DNA from: Bacillus sp. FJAT-29790 | Lineage (GTDB): Bacteria; Bacillota; Bacilli; Bacillales; Cytobacillaceae | NCBI RefSeq assembly: GCF_019039215.1 | Contig: NZ_JAHNZZ010000001.1 | Location: 2,934,407 to 2,998,406 of the forward strand | DNA: 64,000 nt | Reading direction: 5' to 3' | Shown: piece after piece, positions 18,320 to 26,591 of the stretch | Position numbering within the stretch: position 1 is the stretch's first letter | Layout of the letters: each line of letters begins with the position of its first letter | The notes under the pieces: model-generated | What the model was told of the DNA's origin: nothing | The model's input: the letters and a program-made list of their open reading frames with translations, nothing else | Database searches by the model: none | Made by a program: the position numbers and the translations under genes

Positions 18320-19318
18320 CTAAATAGAATATGATGAAAAAGTTGTATGCTTTAGCGTTGTTATTAGATGTTCTGAATGCCAAAGAGCCGGGAAGTAAAA
18401 TTCATTATTATCACCTTGAACAAAATTCAGTTTAAACTCCATCCCTATTATGTCTTTTCCTTCCTTCCAATTGTTAAGAACGGAAGCCAAAAACAACAAA
18501 TTCTCTGTCCATAAAGCCATTTCTCTTTCAGATAGAGACCCCGCTTTTTGCCATTCATTCATAATATCGAAAAGGAATTCAATGTCTGTCGCGATTTTAT
18601 TAATTGTTTTCATTCGGGATTCACCCATACTTAGAGCGATTTTACTTTTTTGTGAAAGCGGATTAAATCGCAAGCTTAATTCTGCTTTCTTGAACTGTTG
18701 TTCCACTTGGCTCAATCTATTTCGAAATTGGTTCATGCTAGATTCAAAATAATTATTTTGGGAGGCACCGGATTCAAGCCATCGTGCTAAAGATTGCAGT
18801 TTTCCCACTAACAGTTGCGGTAACTCCTCCATTTCCTTCAGCGCCTTTTTTGAAAAATTAGGCGGATACAGAAGAATATGCAGCAGAACAGCAATGATCA
18901 CGCCGATAACAGAATCTCTAATCCGGTCAATCCCATAGCCATGCATTTTATGTAGAAATGTGAAAACAAGCAAAACACTAAGTGCGATCTGATGCAGAAT
19001 TGTACTATTAGCGCCTAAAATAAGCGGAAAGACAAGACTAATTAGCATGATCATCGCAATAGTCCAGCCATTAACATGATAAGAGGAAGCGAAGATAAAG
19101 ACGGATGCCACCCCGACGATCGTTCCAACAATTCGTGCGATCGCAAAGCGGATTGATTTAATAATCGTTGCTTGCAAACAGAGGATGAGTGAAATCGGCG
19201 CAAGATAGGGATGTTTCGAACCAAATAAGACGGCTAATTCCCAAGAAATAGCCGAACCTACAACCATTTTGATAATCAAACTAATCTTTTGCGGCAATGA
19301 CAGCTTTATTTGATCCAC
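18320..19318 (-). CDS. FUSC/aromatic acid exporter family membrane protein
   Basis: 332 residues: six N-terminal membrane helices (about 10-150, with HPYLAPISLILCLQATI and RIVGTIVGV) and a helical soluble C-terminal half. Matches the ArAE/FUSC family of small exporters known in Bacillus. GTG 19,318 follows AAGGAGG. Substrate unknown. Confidence 0.8.
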   Translation of the reverse strand: MDQIKLSLPQKISLIIKMVVGSAISWELAVLFGSKHPYLAPISLILCLQATIIKSIRFAIARIVGTIVGVASVFIFASSYHVNGWTIAMIMLISLVFPLILGANSTILHQIALSVLLVFTFLHKMHGYGIDRIRDSVIGVIIAVLLHILLYPPNFSKKALKEMEELPQLLVGKLQSLARWLESGASQNNYFESSMNQFRNRLSQVEQQFKKAELSLRFNPLSQKSKIALSMGESRMKTINKIATDIEFLFDIMNEWQKAGSLSEREMALWTENLLFLASVLNNWKEGKDIIGMEFKLNFVQGDNNEFYFPALWHSEHLITTLKHTTFSSYSI

Positions 19319-19500
19319 AACCAGACCTCCTTAAACATACGCACAATTTATGTAGTTTTAGGGTTAGTTTGTTGTTTTCGTGGATATTTATTCTGGTTAC
19401 TCTAATCGTCAAGTTATATATTCCAATAAAATACTAAAAATGAAAATAGATTTTCTATAATGATGTGAAGAATAAAATGACTATTTTTCTTTTTTAAAAA

Positions 19501-19531
19501 AACAACGGCAGTCATTTGCCGTTGTTTTTTT
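19501..19531. terminator. Bidirectional terminator after spoVR
   Basis: AACAACGGCA-gtcat-TTGCCGTTGTT with A-run before and T-run behind; serves the minus-strand spoVR 3' end. Confidence 0.9.
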
Positions 19532-19536
19532 GTTAC

Positions 19537-20166
19537 TTATAAATACTTCCTATGAATCCCTTTCCCATCATAAGTAAACAGCATATTTTTTCCTTCTACA
19601 ATCGTTTCCATATGGACGCTTCTGCCCCATAATTGGTGAACATAAGGCAGCACTTTTTCTAAATATTTAAGATCCAGCTCGATTCCTTCGAACCAATGCT
19701 TCAGGTATAGCTCCCCGTTTTTCAAATAGTCTCCGTCAGTCACTGTTAAATATGGAAAACCACCGTTTACGCGCATGCTGACAAGCTGGTCACGGACATT
19801 TTTCCATTGTTTATCGACGACTTTATAGTCCTTACCCTGCTTCTGGAATAGGTACATATCTTCCCGCATGACAAGATCTTTTGTTAGGTAGTTTCGTAAA
19901 AAGGAGATGTCGGATTCAATTTCACGGACTTCGAACATCTTTTCACGGCCAGACCCTGGTTCTACTCCACGCTTCTTCATTTCTTCTGTTGGATTGTCAT
20001 ATCTTTCTTCAATATCCTCGAATATTTTCAAGCCCAGATAATAAGGGTTGATGCTTGTTCGCGATGGCTGAACGACTCCTGCATTTAACTTTGCAAACTC
20101 CAGCGCCTCCCCGCTCGTCAAGTCCATCTCACGGAGAATTCGCTGATGCCAGTACGATGCCCAGCC
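19537..20166 (-). CDS. spoVR: SpoVR, C-terminal part of an interrupted gene
   Basis: Encodes the C-terminal ~210 residues of SpoVR, a protein involved in spore cortex formation and made in the mother cell in B. subtilis. The homologous part begins at [16 protein letters not shown] and runs through [18 protein letters not shown] to the normal C terminus. Residues encoded upstream of 20,166 have no SpoVR character and belong to the inserted element. The missing N-terminal part is at 50,773-51,572. Joined at the shared 14-bp core, the two give 472 codons including stop, near the 468 residues of the B. subtilis protein. Confidence 0.95.
   Translation of the reverse strand, partial: GWASYWHQRILREMDLTSGEALEFAKLNAGVVQPSRTSINPYYLGLKIFEDIEERYDNPTEEMKKRGVEPGSGREKMFEVREIESDISFLRNYLTKDLVMREDMYLFQKQGKDYKVVDKQWKNVRDQLVSMRVNGGFPYLTVTDGDYLKNGELYLKHWFEGIELDLKYLEKVLPYVHQLWGRSVHMETIVEGKNMLFTYDGKGIHRKYL
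20153..20166. other. Left attachment core of the spoVR element
   Basis: TACGATGCCCAGCC, identical to 50,773-50,786; flanks differ on both sides. On the minus strand it reads GGC TGG GCA TCG TA, with the next base C from spoVR. Confidence 0.88.
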
Positions 20167-20221
20167 ATCCTTTCGCAAAGATGTTATAAAAAATCGTCTC
20201 CACTTTAGGTTATTCCTTCTT

Positions 20222-20309
20222 TTTAACAAATCTGCACCATTAGCTTAATAACTTCAACAAAAAATGCGTTAATCCTTGTTCGATTAACGCACCCGTTAGT
20301 TTAACAAGG
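20222..20309 (-). repeat. Composite palindromic repeat, copy A
   Basis: Read on the plus strand: CTGCACCATTAGCTTAATA, then the perfect hairpin GCGTTAATC/GATTAACGC (20,266-20,290), then ACCCGTTAGTTTAACAAGG. On the minus strand the hairpin is followed by a T-run and can serve as terminator of the gene at 20,743. Confidence 0.8.
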
Positions 20310-20338
20310 AATGGCTTCTTCTCTCGTTCGCTTATTTG

Positions 20339-20743
20339 TTACTGACGAATAAATAAGCCATTTCCCTCAATAATTTCCTTGCAATTCATAAAACCTATTG
20401 TCGTCTTAGAATAAATAGGAAAAGATAAATCCCAATTCCCCATTATTACTGTATCAAATGATGGAAAGAAAAAATCAACAAAATACAGTTCATTTACTGA
20501 AAGATTTGCTAAAAAAGTAAGGGCTTCCTCATTACCTATTTTATAAATTCCCTTTTTATTGGAAAATAATTTACGAAAGAGATTCGCCTCTCCTCGATTT
20601 AGGCAACTTAAGACATATTTAAGTCCTGGTTTATCCAAGCCTTTATTAATGTGTACATAAACTTCATTCTCTGCCAAATGAAAAAGGCTATTAAATGTAC
20701 TAACAAATTTTGCACCGTATTTTAGATTATGGTTACTGCCCAA
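20339..20743 (-). CDS. Hypothetical protein (possibly N-terminally truncated)
   Basis: 134 residues; family not recognised; no signal peptide or membrane helix. Text such as NRGEANLFRKLFSNKKGIYKI suggests a cytosolic protein. The only start (TTG 20,743) has no ribosome site: GGAGGGG lies 22 nt upstream inside the end of the preceding gene, and an in-frame TAG cuts off further extension. It may be the downstream remnant of a longer gene or be translationally coupled. Followed by repeat copy A 30 bp after the stop. Confidence 0.5.
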   Translation of the reverse strand: MGSNHNLKYGAKFVSTFNSLFHLAENEVYVHINKGLDKPGLKYVLSCLNRGEANLFRKLFSNKKGIYKIGNEEALTFLANLSVNELYFVDFFFPSFDTVIMGNWDLSFPIYSKTTIGFMNCKEIIEGNGLFIRQ

Positions 20744-20758
20744 TAATGGATTGAGTTG

Positions 20759-20941
20759 CTATTGATCCCCTCCAGTGTATTTATTATCTCCCATCATATA
20801 GTTTGAACTGTCCCCAGGCTTATAATTTGGATTGGTTGGAATATGAGGGTTATTATTGTTTTTCTTTCGTTTCAAGTCAATTATTAAAGCAAAACCTAAA
20901 ATGCCGAGAATCAAAATAATAAAAAACCAAATTATAGTCAA
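20759..20941 (-). CDS. Small membrane-anchored protein
   Basis: 60 residues: one N-terminal helix (3-23) followed by a basic stop and an Asn/Pro/Gly-rich hydrophilic tail. TTG start with AAAGGGG 9 nt upstream. Unknown function; forms a pair with the downstream hypothetical gene. Confidence 0.55.
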   Translation of the reverse strand: MTIIWFFIILILGILGFALIIDLKRKKNNNNPHIPTNPNYKPGDSSNYMMGDNKYTGGDQ

Positions 20942-21005
20942 ATTAAAACACCCCTTTTTCTTACATTATATTCCACAAAGTAAATTCCAACCATTTTAAT
21001 TAAAC

Positions 21006-21093
21006 CTTATTAAAGTAACCTGTCCATTTAGTTCAATAAAGAAAAAGCTGCCGCAATAACCCCTTGTTAAACGATTCCGCCCGTTTGTTTAAG
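21006..21093 (-). repeat. Composite palindromic repeat, copy B
   Basis: CTTATTAAAGTAACC-TGTCCATTTAG... and CTTGTTAAACGATTCCGCCC-GTTTGTTTAAG modules on either side of a short GCTGCCGC segment. The stop codon of the gene at 21,089 lies inside the last bases of the repeat. Confidence 0.7.
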
Positions 21094-21259
21094 ATGATTG
21101 ATTTTTCTTTCTTGCAACAATTAATTTAAATCCAATTAACATTAATACGCATCCTATAATATCCATAATGACATTACCTTTAACACCGATGCCATTACTC
21201 GTTAGCCCTATCAAAAAAGCACCAATAAGAATAAGTGGGATTGCAAATATAAACCTCAA
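21089..21259 (-). CDS. Small two-helix membrane protein
   Basis: About 56 residues from TTG 21,259 (LRFIFAIPLILIGAFLIG...MDIIGCVLMLIGFKLIVARKK): two hydrophobic helices and a basic end. GGGAGG stands 10 nt upstream. A longer frame reaching 21,361 would run through repeat copy C and is probably not translated. Unknown function. Confidence 0.5.
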   Translation of the reverse strand: MRFIFAIPLILIGAFLIGLTSNGIGVKGNVIMDIIGCVLMLIGFKLIVARKKNQSS

Positions 21260-21294
21260 ATTATTCAATCCTCCCTTTGTAAGACTTAAACATT

Positions 21295-21374
21295 CTTGTT
21301 GAACTATTCTGCCAGTTTGTTTAATAAGAAATGAAGCACCTCCTTGTTGAAGGAATGCCATCTGTTATCGAAAG
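21295..21374 (-). repeat. Composite palindromic repeat, copy C
   Basis: CTTGTTGAACTATTC-TGCC-AGTTTGTTTAATAAG (21,295-21,328) is one of the clearest palindromic modules. A degenerate second module starts CTTGTTGAAGGAATGCC. Confidence 0.6.
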
Positions 21375-21409
21375 AGTGTTCTCACTTGTATAAAATCACT
21401 CTGTTAATG

Positions 21410-21964
21410 CTATTCCTCAAGAAAATCAGACTCAAAAAAGGGATTAACTCTAATTTCCCTCAAAAAGTATTTTATTGGTGTATGCTTATTTAAATATTCC
21501 CGTTTAGGAATTAACACTTCCGTTTTCAAACGCTCATGTAGCTTCTTGTCAATTTCGATGGTTGAATTTGCATATTTTTCACCATTTTCTTCTTCAATCT
21601 TAATTAAAAATGAAATGATATATTCATGCATAATAGGAAAATCCATTTCGATTTTCTGGTGATGCTCTATAAGTGCCTTTATAAACTCTTCTAAATTAGA
21701 TTTTGTATTTAGAAACGGAAATCGACAAAGGCTATACCAATTTCCTAAATACACTGTAAATACAGCAACCGCATAGCGACGTGTTTCTTTATCTGGGGAG
21801 CCAAAATAATTGTAATACGCTTCTTCCTCAAAAATTTGACCTGTATCAAAATATCCGATTTCAATTCCCATGAGTCCTCTTTTTACTTTTTCAATAATCT
21901 CGTTCGCCACTACGATTCCCCCAAGCAAAGAATCAATTATTTCCTTTATATTACCATAAAACAT
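21410..21964 (-). CDS. Hypothetical protein
   Basis: 184 residues, soluble, acidic, rich in aromatic residues (FGSPDKETRRYAVAVFTVYLGNWYSLCRFPFL). No family recognised. ATG 21,964 with weak GAGAGA upstream. One of the single-gene units of the array, flanked by repeat copies C and D. Confidence 0.6.
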   Translation of the reverse strand: MFYGNIKEIIDSLLGGIVVANEIIEKVKRGLMGIEIGYFDTGQIFEEEAYYNYFGSPDKETRRYAVAVFTVYLGNWYSLCRFPFLNTKSNLEEFIKALIEHHQKIEMDFPIMHEYIISFLIKIEEENGEKYANSTIEIDKKLHERLKTEVLIPKREYLNKHTPIKYFLREIRVNPFFESDFLEE

Positions 21965-21974
21965 TATCTCTCTA

Positions 21975-22057
21975 TTGCACTAATCTCCCGTTAGCACAAC
22001 AAGCAAAAAAGACCGCCGCAGCGATCCATCTTGAACTCTTGCCCCCGTTAGTTTAAG
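21975..22057 (-). repeat. Composite palindromic repeat, copy D
   Basis: CTCCCGTTAGCACAACAAG and CTTGAACTCTTGCCCCC-GTTAGTTTAAG around a GC-rich GACCGCCGCAGCGATC segment. Confidence 0.8.
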
Positions 22058-22157
22058 TGTAATTATTCACATACTAAAGATTATCCGTCTATATATCTTC
22101 TTTTTATTAAATAGTAAATGCATTTTGCGTACGTTGATTGTAAAAAGGTAAAATCTA

Positions 22158-22194
22158 TTGTTTTGCTTTTACACATGTAATATAATTATTACAT
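22158..22194 (+). promoter_or_regulatory. Promoter and operator of the ArsR-type gene
   Basis: TTGTTT (22,158-22,163), 17-bp spacer, TATAAT (22,181-22,186). An inverted repeat ATGTAATA-TAAT-TATTACAT (22,175-22,194) covers the -10 and ends at the start codon, a likely autorepressor site. The start of transcription must fall almost on the ATG, and no Shine-Dalgarno is visible, so the mRNA may be leaderless. Confidence 0.65.
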
Positions 22195-22518
22195 ATGAAA
22201 CAAATATTGAGTGGTAACGATTTAATAAAATTATTAGATGCATTGTCAAACCCTTTTCGTTTTAAGATTATTGCAATACTGCACCAAGAAAAGAAATACG
22301 TTAGTCAATTAGCAAGAGAGTTAGGTATAAGCAGACCCTTACTTTACTTACACTTACAAAAATTAGAGGAGGTGGAACTAATTAAAGGGCATCACGAAAT
22401 TTCAGAAACTGGTAAGGCGATGAAATATTATGAACTTAACTCATTTGACATTGTATTAAATGAACAAATAATTGCTGATTTAGCAGAGAATTTAAGTATA
22501 AAAAAGCGAAAGGATTAA
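22195..22518 (+). CDS. ArsR-like winged-helix regulator
   Basis: 107 residues: LLDALSNPFRFKIIAILHQEKKYVSQLARELGISRPLLYLHLQKLEEVELI is a typical winged-helix of the ArsR type. No conserved metal-binding cysteines, so it does not look like a metal sensor. One of the few plus-strand genes of the array. Probably represses itself through the palindrome over its -10, and is co-transcribed with the small membrane gene downstream. Confidence 0.8.
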   Translation: MKQILSGNDLIKLLDALSNPFRFKIIAILHQEKKYVSQLARELGISRPLLYLHLQKLEEVELIKGHHEISETGKAMKYYELNSFDIVLNEQIIADLAENLSIKKRKD

Positions 22519-22567
22519 ATATGAATCCTTTCCCTTCGCAAAAAAATGAAAGGCTGGTACCACTAAA

Positions 22568-22819
22568 ATGATGACTAACATAGACACTGGAGGCATTTTA
22601 TTTCTTTTATCATTCGGCATTAATATCCTACCTATTTTGCTTTTTATTATTTTGTTCATTTACATAATCCGATTTATTCGTCGTACTGAACGCCGAGCAG
22701 AAGCAAGATTAAAATTAGATACTGAAAATATAACCTTCCAGCAACAACAGATAAAATCAATTCAGGAACTTAATAAAAGATTAACAACAATTGAAAACAT
22801 TCTTAAAGAGGTTGATTGA
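22568..22819 (+). CDS. Small membrane protein with coiled-coil tail
   Basis: 83 residues: one helix (about 9-35) and a charged coiled-coil tail (RRTERRAEARLKLDTEN...LNKRLTTIENILKEVD). Follows the ArsR-type gene by 49 bp with a terminator behind it, so the two form an operon. Similar pairs of a regulator with a small membrane partner are common in Bacillus; function unknown. Confidence 0.65.
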   Translation: MMTNIDTGGILFLLSFGINILPILLFIILFIYIIRFIRRTERRAEARLKLDTENITFQQQQIKSIQELNKRLTTIENILKEVD

Positions 22820-22836
22820 CTTTAACCATATATTAA

Positions 22837-22866
22837 AAAGACCTTTAATCAAAAAGGTCTTTTTTG
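22837..22866 (+). terminator. Terminator of the ArsR operon
   Basis: AAAAAGACCTTT/AAAGGTCTTTTTT hairpin. Confidence 0.88.
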
Positions 22867-22948
22867 AATTAACCTGCCAGTTAGCACAACAAGAAAAAAA
22901 TGTTGCGGCTACAACACCTTGTTTAACTCTTGCACCCATTAGTTTAAG
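22866..22948 (-). repeat. Composite palindromic repeat, copy E
   Basis: AACCTGCCAGTTAGCACAAC-AAG, hairpin TGTTG-cggcta-CAACA with a T-run on the minus strand, then CTTGTTTAACTCTTGCACCC and ATTAGTTTAAGTACA. A good reference copy. The extension ...TTCTTCACAA behind it recurs at copies F1, K and P. Confidence 0.85.
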
Positions 22949-22995
22949 TACATTTCTTCACAAAGTAGACTTTATGTTGATGAAGAATAAATTAA

Positions 22996-23499
22996 TTACT
23001 TATAACCACCATTAGATTTTGGTAATTTTTTATATTCATCCTTGTTTAAAACAATATCGAAAATGTAATTTCGTAATTCAATTAGTTGTTTGGCATCCTT
23101 GGTGGGGTTGCAATATTCTTCAGACAAATAAAATGTAATTGTCTCCCCATTTAATTTTATTTTCCATTTATCTTCATCATATGGAGTTTGCATACAGCTT
23201 TTTTTCTTTGGTTCAAGTTTCTTTGGTTCTAATACATTTATCTGTTTCATTTTTTGATATACCCTTTTTATTTCTTCTTTTGTTAATGGTATTTTTTCAG
23301 TTATGGTCCCATCAACCACTAAATCTTTTGTGACTGTATTATCAAAAGTATTTATTTCATTTTTGCTCCCTACACCAAATTGTACTAAAAAATCAAAGTC
23401 ATTCGGCATTTCATCTGGCATTGAATTTTTAACGTTACAACCAGAAATCACTAAAAGTACAATTGTAATTAAAAGACTTATGGGGTTTCTAATTGTCAA
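22996..23499 (-). CDS. Lipoprotein of unknown function
   Basis: 167 residues with signal peptide and lipobox VISGC (Cys 21). The mature part is lysine-rich with three further cysteines (KKSCMQTP, EEYCNPT). No family recognised. Single-gene unit with repeat copy E close behind the stop. Confidence 0.65.
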   Translation of the reverse strand: MTIRNPISLLITIVLLVISGCNVKNSMPDEMPNDFDFLVQFGVGSKNEINTFDNTVTKDLVVDGTITEKIPLTKEEIKRVYQKMKQINVLEPKKLEPKKKSCMQTPYDEDKWKIKLNGETITFYLSEEYCNPTKDAKQLIELRNYIFDIVLNKDEYKKLPKSNGGYK

Positions 23500-24019
23500 T
23501 TTCCATCCCTCCTTTATCTTCTTAGACGTGTCTTTTTATAAAAAGTTCCTTTAACCTCCTTATTAGACAAACCTGCCCGATAGTTTAAGTACATTTTATT
23601 CACAATCTCTCCCATAAATTTCAGGCTATTTTATTTAACAATGAATTCCTCCACAATCTGGCCTGTTACATAAATAAGGCACTTTCCTTGTTACAGAAAA
23701 GAGCCCTTTAATGGGGTAACTATAATAAGTTCTCAAACCTAAAATCACTTAATTCTTCTTTAACGCTACCCGTTAGGATAGTACATATAATTTCTGAAAG
23801 ATTGCCACAACATAGTCATATTAAGTTAGTTAAACTTCAGACCTTACATCACTAGAATAACATTTATCTTATTTTTTGATTTCAAAAGAAGGCTATACTC
23901 AATGGACCCATATTTAACATTGGCTTGAAATCAAAATGTAAATATCATGTAACAACAATACCGTTGAAGTCAGGTATTTTAAGGTTTAAACTTTACTTAC
24001 TATTTGAGGAGTGGATTTA
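23500..24019. repeat. Gap with degenerate repeat copies F1 and F2
   Basis: No gene seen. F1 (23,559-23,591) is CTTATTAGACAAACC-TGCCCGATAGTTTAAGTA; F2 (23,653-23,720) is similar to the copies at 30,481 and 30,990 (CCACAATCTG-GCC..., ACTTTCCTTGTTACAGAAAAG). A further CTACCCGTTAGGATAG occurs at ~23,766. It looks like an array slot whose gene was lost. Confidence 0.5.
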
Positions 24020-24331
24020 GTGAAAGTAGTATCAGTGAATAAGCTAAAATTCAAGAAAAATTTATCCATGATTGAGCAATATTTAATCAAAGATTTTCTG
24101 TTTCAATGGATCGGGCGACCAACAGAAGGATTAGATGAGATTCTACCACTTGATTACACAGAAGATGTCTTTGCAAAGATGGAGGCAAAACAGGAAACAT
24201 CATTCCTTATTAACGCGGATGAATATTTCAGATATGCGACAATAACAGAAGATGAGCAATTTATAATAGGTGTTTTAAATTGGAAAAAAGAGTTACAGCA
24301 TAGAATCATTTCTCTGGATGTGGTTTGTTAG
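24020..24331 (+). CDS. Hypothetical protein
   Basis: 103 residues, soluble, with FLFQWIGRPTEGLDEILPLDYTEDVF in the middle; no family recognised. GTG 24,020 follows AGGAG at 8 nt. Plus-strand gene in a mainly minus-strand array. A GTAAGCAC/GTGCTTAC hairpin (24,332-24,352) follows directly. Confidence 0.55.
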   Translation: MKVVSVNKLKFKKNLSMIEQYLIKDFLFQWIGRPTEGLDEILPLDYTEDVFAKMEAKQETSFLINADEYFRYATITEDEQFIIGVLNWKKELQHRIISLDVVC

Positions 24332-24352
24332 GTAAGCACTTTATGGTGCTTA
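24332..24352 (+). terminator. Hairpin after the hypothetical gene
   Basis: GTAAGCAC-ttatg-GTGCTTAC, no strong T-run. Confidence 0.5.
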
Positions 24353-24474
24353 CTACTTAACTTTTCTCTTCCAAATTTTAAAAATCTTCTGCGAATTTCA
24401 CTTATAATCTTCAGTAATATTATTAGTTTCTTCAATATCATGCTTACGTCAATTCTATGACATACCATCAACAA

Positions 24475-24511
24475 CTTGTTCTTCAACTCTTGCCCCCGTT
24501 AATTGAAGAAG
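24475..24511 (-). repeat. Composite palindromic repeat, copy G (one module)
   Basis: CTTGTTCTTCAACTCTTGCC-CCCGTTAATTGAAGAAG; only the second module is clear. The gene at 24,533 ends 22 bp further. Confidence 0.7.
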
Positions 24512-24532
24512 ATTACCATCATTTATGAAAAA

Positions 24533-24790
24533 CTAATTCGAATGATTTGAAATTATTGGAGTATGTTTTTCCCATTTCCCTTGTAAATTTCCCCAATAAT
24601 CTCCAGTTCGTTTATCAAAAATCATATCGTAATCATCCGACGTTTTGATATATTCATAACGATTTTGTTCATGTTGTATCTTTACGACATCATCTTTTTT
24701 GCATCTTAAAGATTGTGAAATAAACCAAGAACCTAGAACGATACATAACCCTAAAAAAATAATAGAAAAAGCCATTAGGTTTTTATTCAT
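24533..24790 (-). CDS. Small membrane-anchored protein, paralog of the one at 30,148
   Basis: 85 residues: N-terminal helix (about 4-26), extracellular tail with YEYIKTSDDYDMIFDKRTGDYWGNLQGKWE. The tail and layout match the 86-residue protein at 30,148 (helix, then YELIVSEGWLYLYDKTNGQVWKK..W). ATG 24,790 follows GGGGG; the ORF extends four codons further without a better site. Function unknown. Confidence 0.6.
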   Translation of the reverse strand: MNKNLMAFSIIFLGLCIVLGSWFISQSLRCKKDDVVKIQHEQNRYEYIKTSDDYDMIFDKRTGDYWGNLQGKWEKHTPIISNHSN

Positions 24791-24851
24791 AAATACCCCC
24801 ATGTTTTTCCTTTCTAAAAGTCATATTCCACAACATTAATCAATATTCCTT

Positions 24852-24924
24852 CTTCTAATAACCTGCCACGTTAGTAAAAAAGCAACTGCTCTTCTTTCGC
24901 TATCGCCCCCGTTAGTTGAACAAA
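24852..24924 (-). repeat. Composite palindromic repeat, copy H
   Basis: AACCTGCCACGTTAG, then a short central segment, then CGCCCCC-GTTAGTTGAACAAAA. Confidence 0.72.
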
Positions 24925-24937
24925 ATTATTCTGAATT

Positions 24938-25246
24938 TTACGAGTGAATAATTCTACTTCTCACAAATTCAAGGATATAGAAATTGATGAATGTGAGAAT
25001 AGGAATAAAAAACACTAATACTAAAATACCTAAACTTCCGAATAATCCATCTGTTTGCTTATGAAACGTTTGAACATCTAACTTGTAAAGAATGATTGTT
25101 GCTACTGATAAAATAAGTGTATTTATACAAAAGGAAACTAACATCCCTAACCATTTGTTTTGCTTTATTTTTAATATCCAAATGCAAGTTAGAGTTGAAG
25201 CAAGGAAGGAAAAAAATATGATAACGAAAAACGTGATATTCAACAA
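24938..25246 (-). CDS. Small polytopic membrane protein
   Basis: 102 residues with three hydrophobic helices (about 5-25, 33-53, 70-95). TTG 25,246 follows GGGAG at 6 nt. No family recognised. Confidence 0.55.
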   Translation of the reverse strand: MLNITFFVIIFFSFLASTLTCIWILKIKQNKWLGMLVSFCINTLILSVATIILYKLDVQTFHKQTDGLFGSLGILVLVFFIPILTFINFYILEFVRSRIIHS

Positions 25247-25270
25247 TTAGCACTCCCTTCCAATATATTT

Positions 25271-25358
25271 TAATTATTAACCTGCCGCGTTAGCACAATA
25301 AAAAGCTGCCAAATTGACAGCCTCGATATTTAAGAAAGCACCCTTTAGTTCAATAAGG
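25271..25358 (-). repeat. Composite palindromic repeat, copy I
   Basis: AACCTGCCGCGTTAGCACAA, hairpin GCTGCCAAATTGACAGC followed on the minus strand by TTTTT, then GCACCC-TTTAGTTCAATAAGG. Confidence 0.78.
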
Positions 25359-25426
25359 ATTTTTAGTAATGAATAACTAATTCAGTTTAAGGCAAAATAA
25401 ACCTAATTTTCACAGGGGTGTCTATC

Positions 25427-25510
25427 ATGATTAAAAAGTTAGTTCTTGGAGCTTGTAGTTTTTTATTGTTACCATTTTATCAATGGTTATATTTTTTTCC
25501 TGCACTTTAA
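25427..25510 (+). CDS. Possible 27-residue hydrophobic peptide
   Basis: MIKKLVLGACSFLLLPFYQW...; a short hydrophobic peptide after AGGGGTG. It could be a small membrane peptide or the remnant of a signal peptide from a lost lipoprotein gene. No other support. Confidence 0.3.
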   Translation: MIKKLVLGACSFLLLPFYQWLYFFPAL

Positions 25511-25540
25511 TTTATGAAATTTTTCAAATAACGGAGGTTG

Positions 25541-26068
25541 TTAGTTTGCTGTCACTTGAAAAGCAATTGGTCCATAATAACTTTCGCCCTTCCGTACTGA
25601 GGTTGACGGATGTTGATTGTCAATCCATTTCGCCCTTATGAAATAATAATGAATCCCTTCTTCAGTAGGAATTATTATTTTATTATCTTTTATTTCATAG
25701 TTTTCTTTTTGTGAAAGTCCAGCATCATAGCGATAAGAACTATCAAAATCCAACGATGATGGTTTCGGTTTATTTATTAAAATGCTCACTTCTGAACCAA
25801 TAGCTACATTTAATGTTTTAGGGTTCTTCGATTTTATTAAATCGTTATTTAAACGATTTAATGAACCAACATTTTCACAATTATTCCAGCAAAAATCGTA
25901 AACATCTAGTTTCGTTTCTTCTCCATTAACTGTTATTGTTAACGTAGGAGGAGTTCCTCCTGGTAGAGTCTTCTTGTTTGTTTCTGTTGTTACATCGCTT
26001 TCTTTTGAACAGCCCAATAAAGTGAATATAGTTAAGAAAACAATACCCAATGGAATAAGACGCTTCAT
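25541..26068 (-). CDS. Lipoprotein of unknown function
   Basis: 175 residues with lipobox TLLGC (Cys ~20) and a mature domain with KTLPGGTPPTLTITVNGEE, DFCWNNCENVG and a C-terminal beta-rich part (YYFIRAKWID). Family not recognised. ATG 26,068 follows GGGGGG; the 15-residue upstream extension has no signal-peptide logic and was rejected. Confidence 0.65.
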   Translation of the reverse strand: MKRLIPLGIVFLTIFTLLGCSKESDVTTETNKKTLPGGTPPTLTITVNGEETKLDVYDFCWNNCENVGSLNRLNNDLIKSKNPKTLNVAIGSEVSILINKPKPSSLDFDSSYRYDAGLSQKENYEIKDNKIIIPTEEGIHYYFIRAKWIDNQHPSTSVRKGESYYGPIAFQVTAN

Positions 26069-26276
26069 TTGAAACCCCCCATATCTGTAATATCTATCCA
26101 TTAAATTATACAATAAAAATGAATATCATTTTTATTAATTAAGCTATTTTAAAATATTGTTAAAACAATGGAATAGTTTAATCGAAATTAATTGACAACT
26201 TTTTACAACCAAAAAAAAAGACACCGCATATAGAGTAACGGGTTCGGTTGATGGGGAGAAAACATTAATTCACAAT

Positions 26277-26321
26277 CAAATTGGGGATACAATTCACATA
26301 TGAATTGGTATCCCAATTTTG
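26277..26321. repeat. Palindrome inside the inverted-repeat unit
   Basis: About 20-bp arms AAATTGGGGATACAATTC / GAATTGGTATCCCAATTT around CACATAT. Could be a terminator-like barrier against read-through into the unit. No other feature is seen between 26,069 and 26,591. Confidence 0.6.
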
Positions 26322-26591
26322 TTATTATATCAATATCTTAGTGGATTTAACTTACTAATTATCACGCCAATACACATACAAATTGGAGATACCACGTAAA
26401 TTTATGCGGTGTTGTTAAAACCAGTGCTAAAACTGCTACGAATTGGATTATCATTTATCTAAGGTGGTTCGCTTAGTATTAAGCAAGCTTATTTTTTGAA
26501 GAAAATTGGGAATTTTATGATAAAATAAATTTGTAGATTGTGGAATGATGTTCTTAAAAATGAATCTTAGTATTTCACGGGGGGATTTATC

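Noticed and set aside
20167-20229. N-terminal 21 residues in front of the SpoVR C-terminal part
   Set aside because: No ribosome site and no SpoVR similarity; element sequence read in frame by chance.
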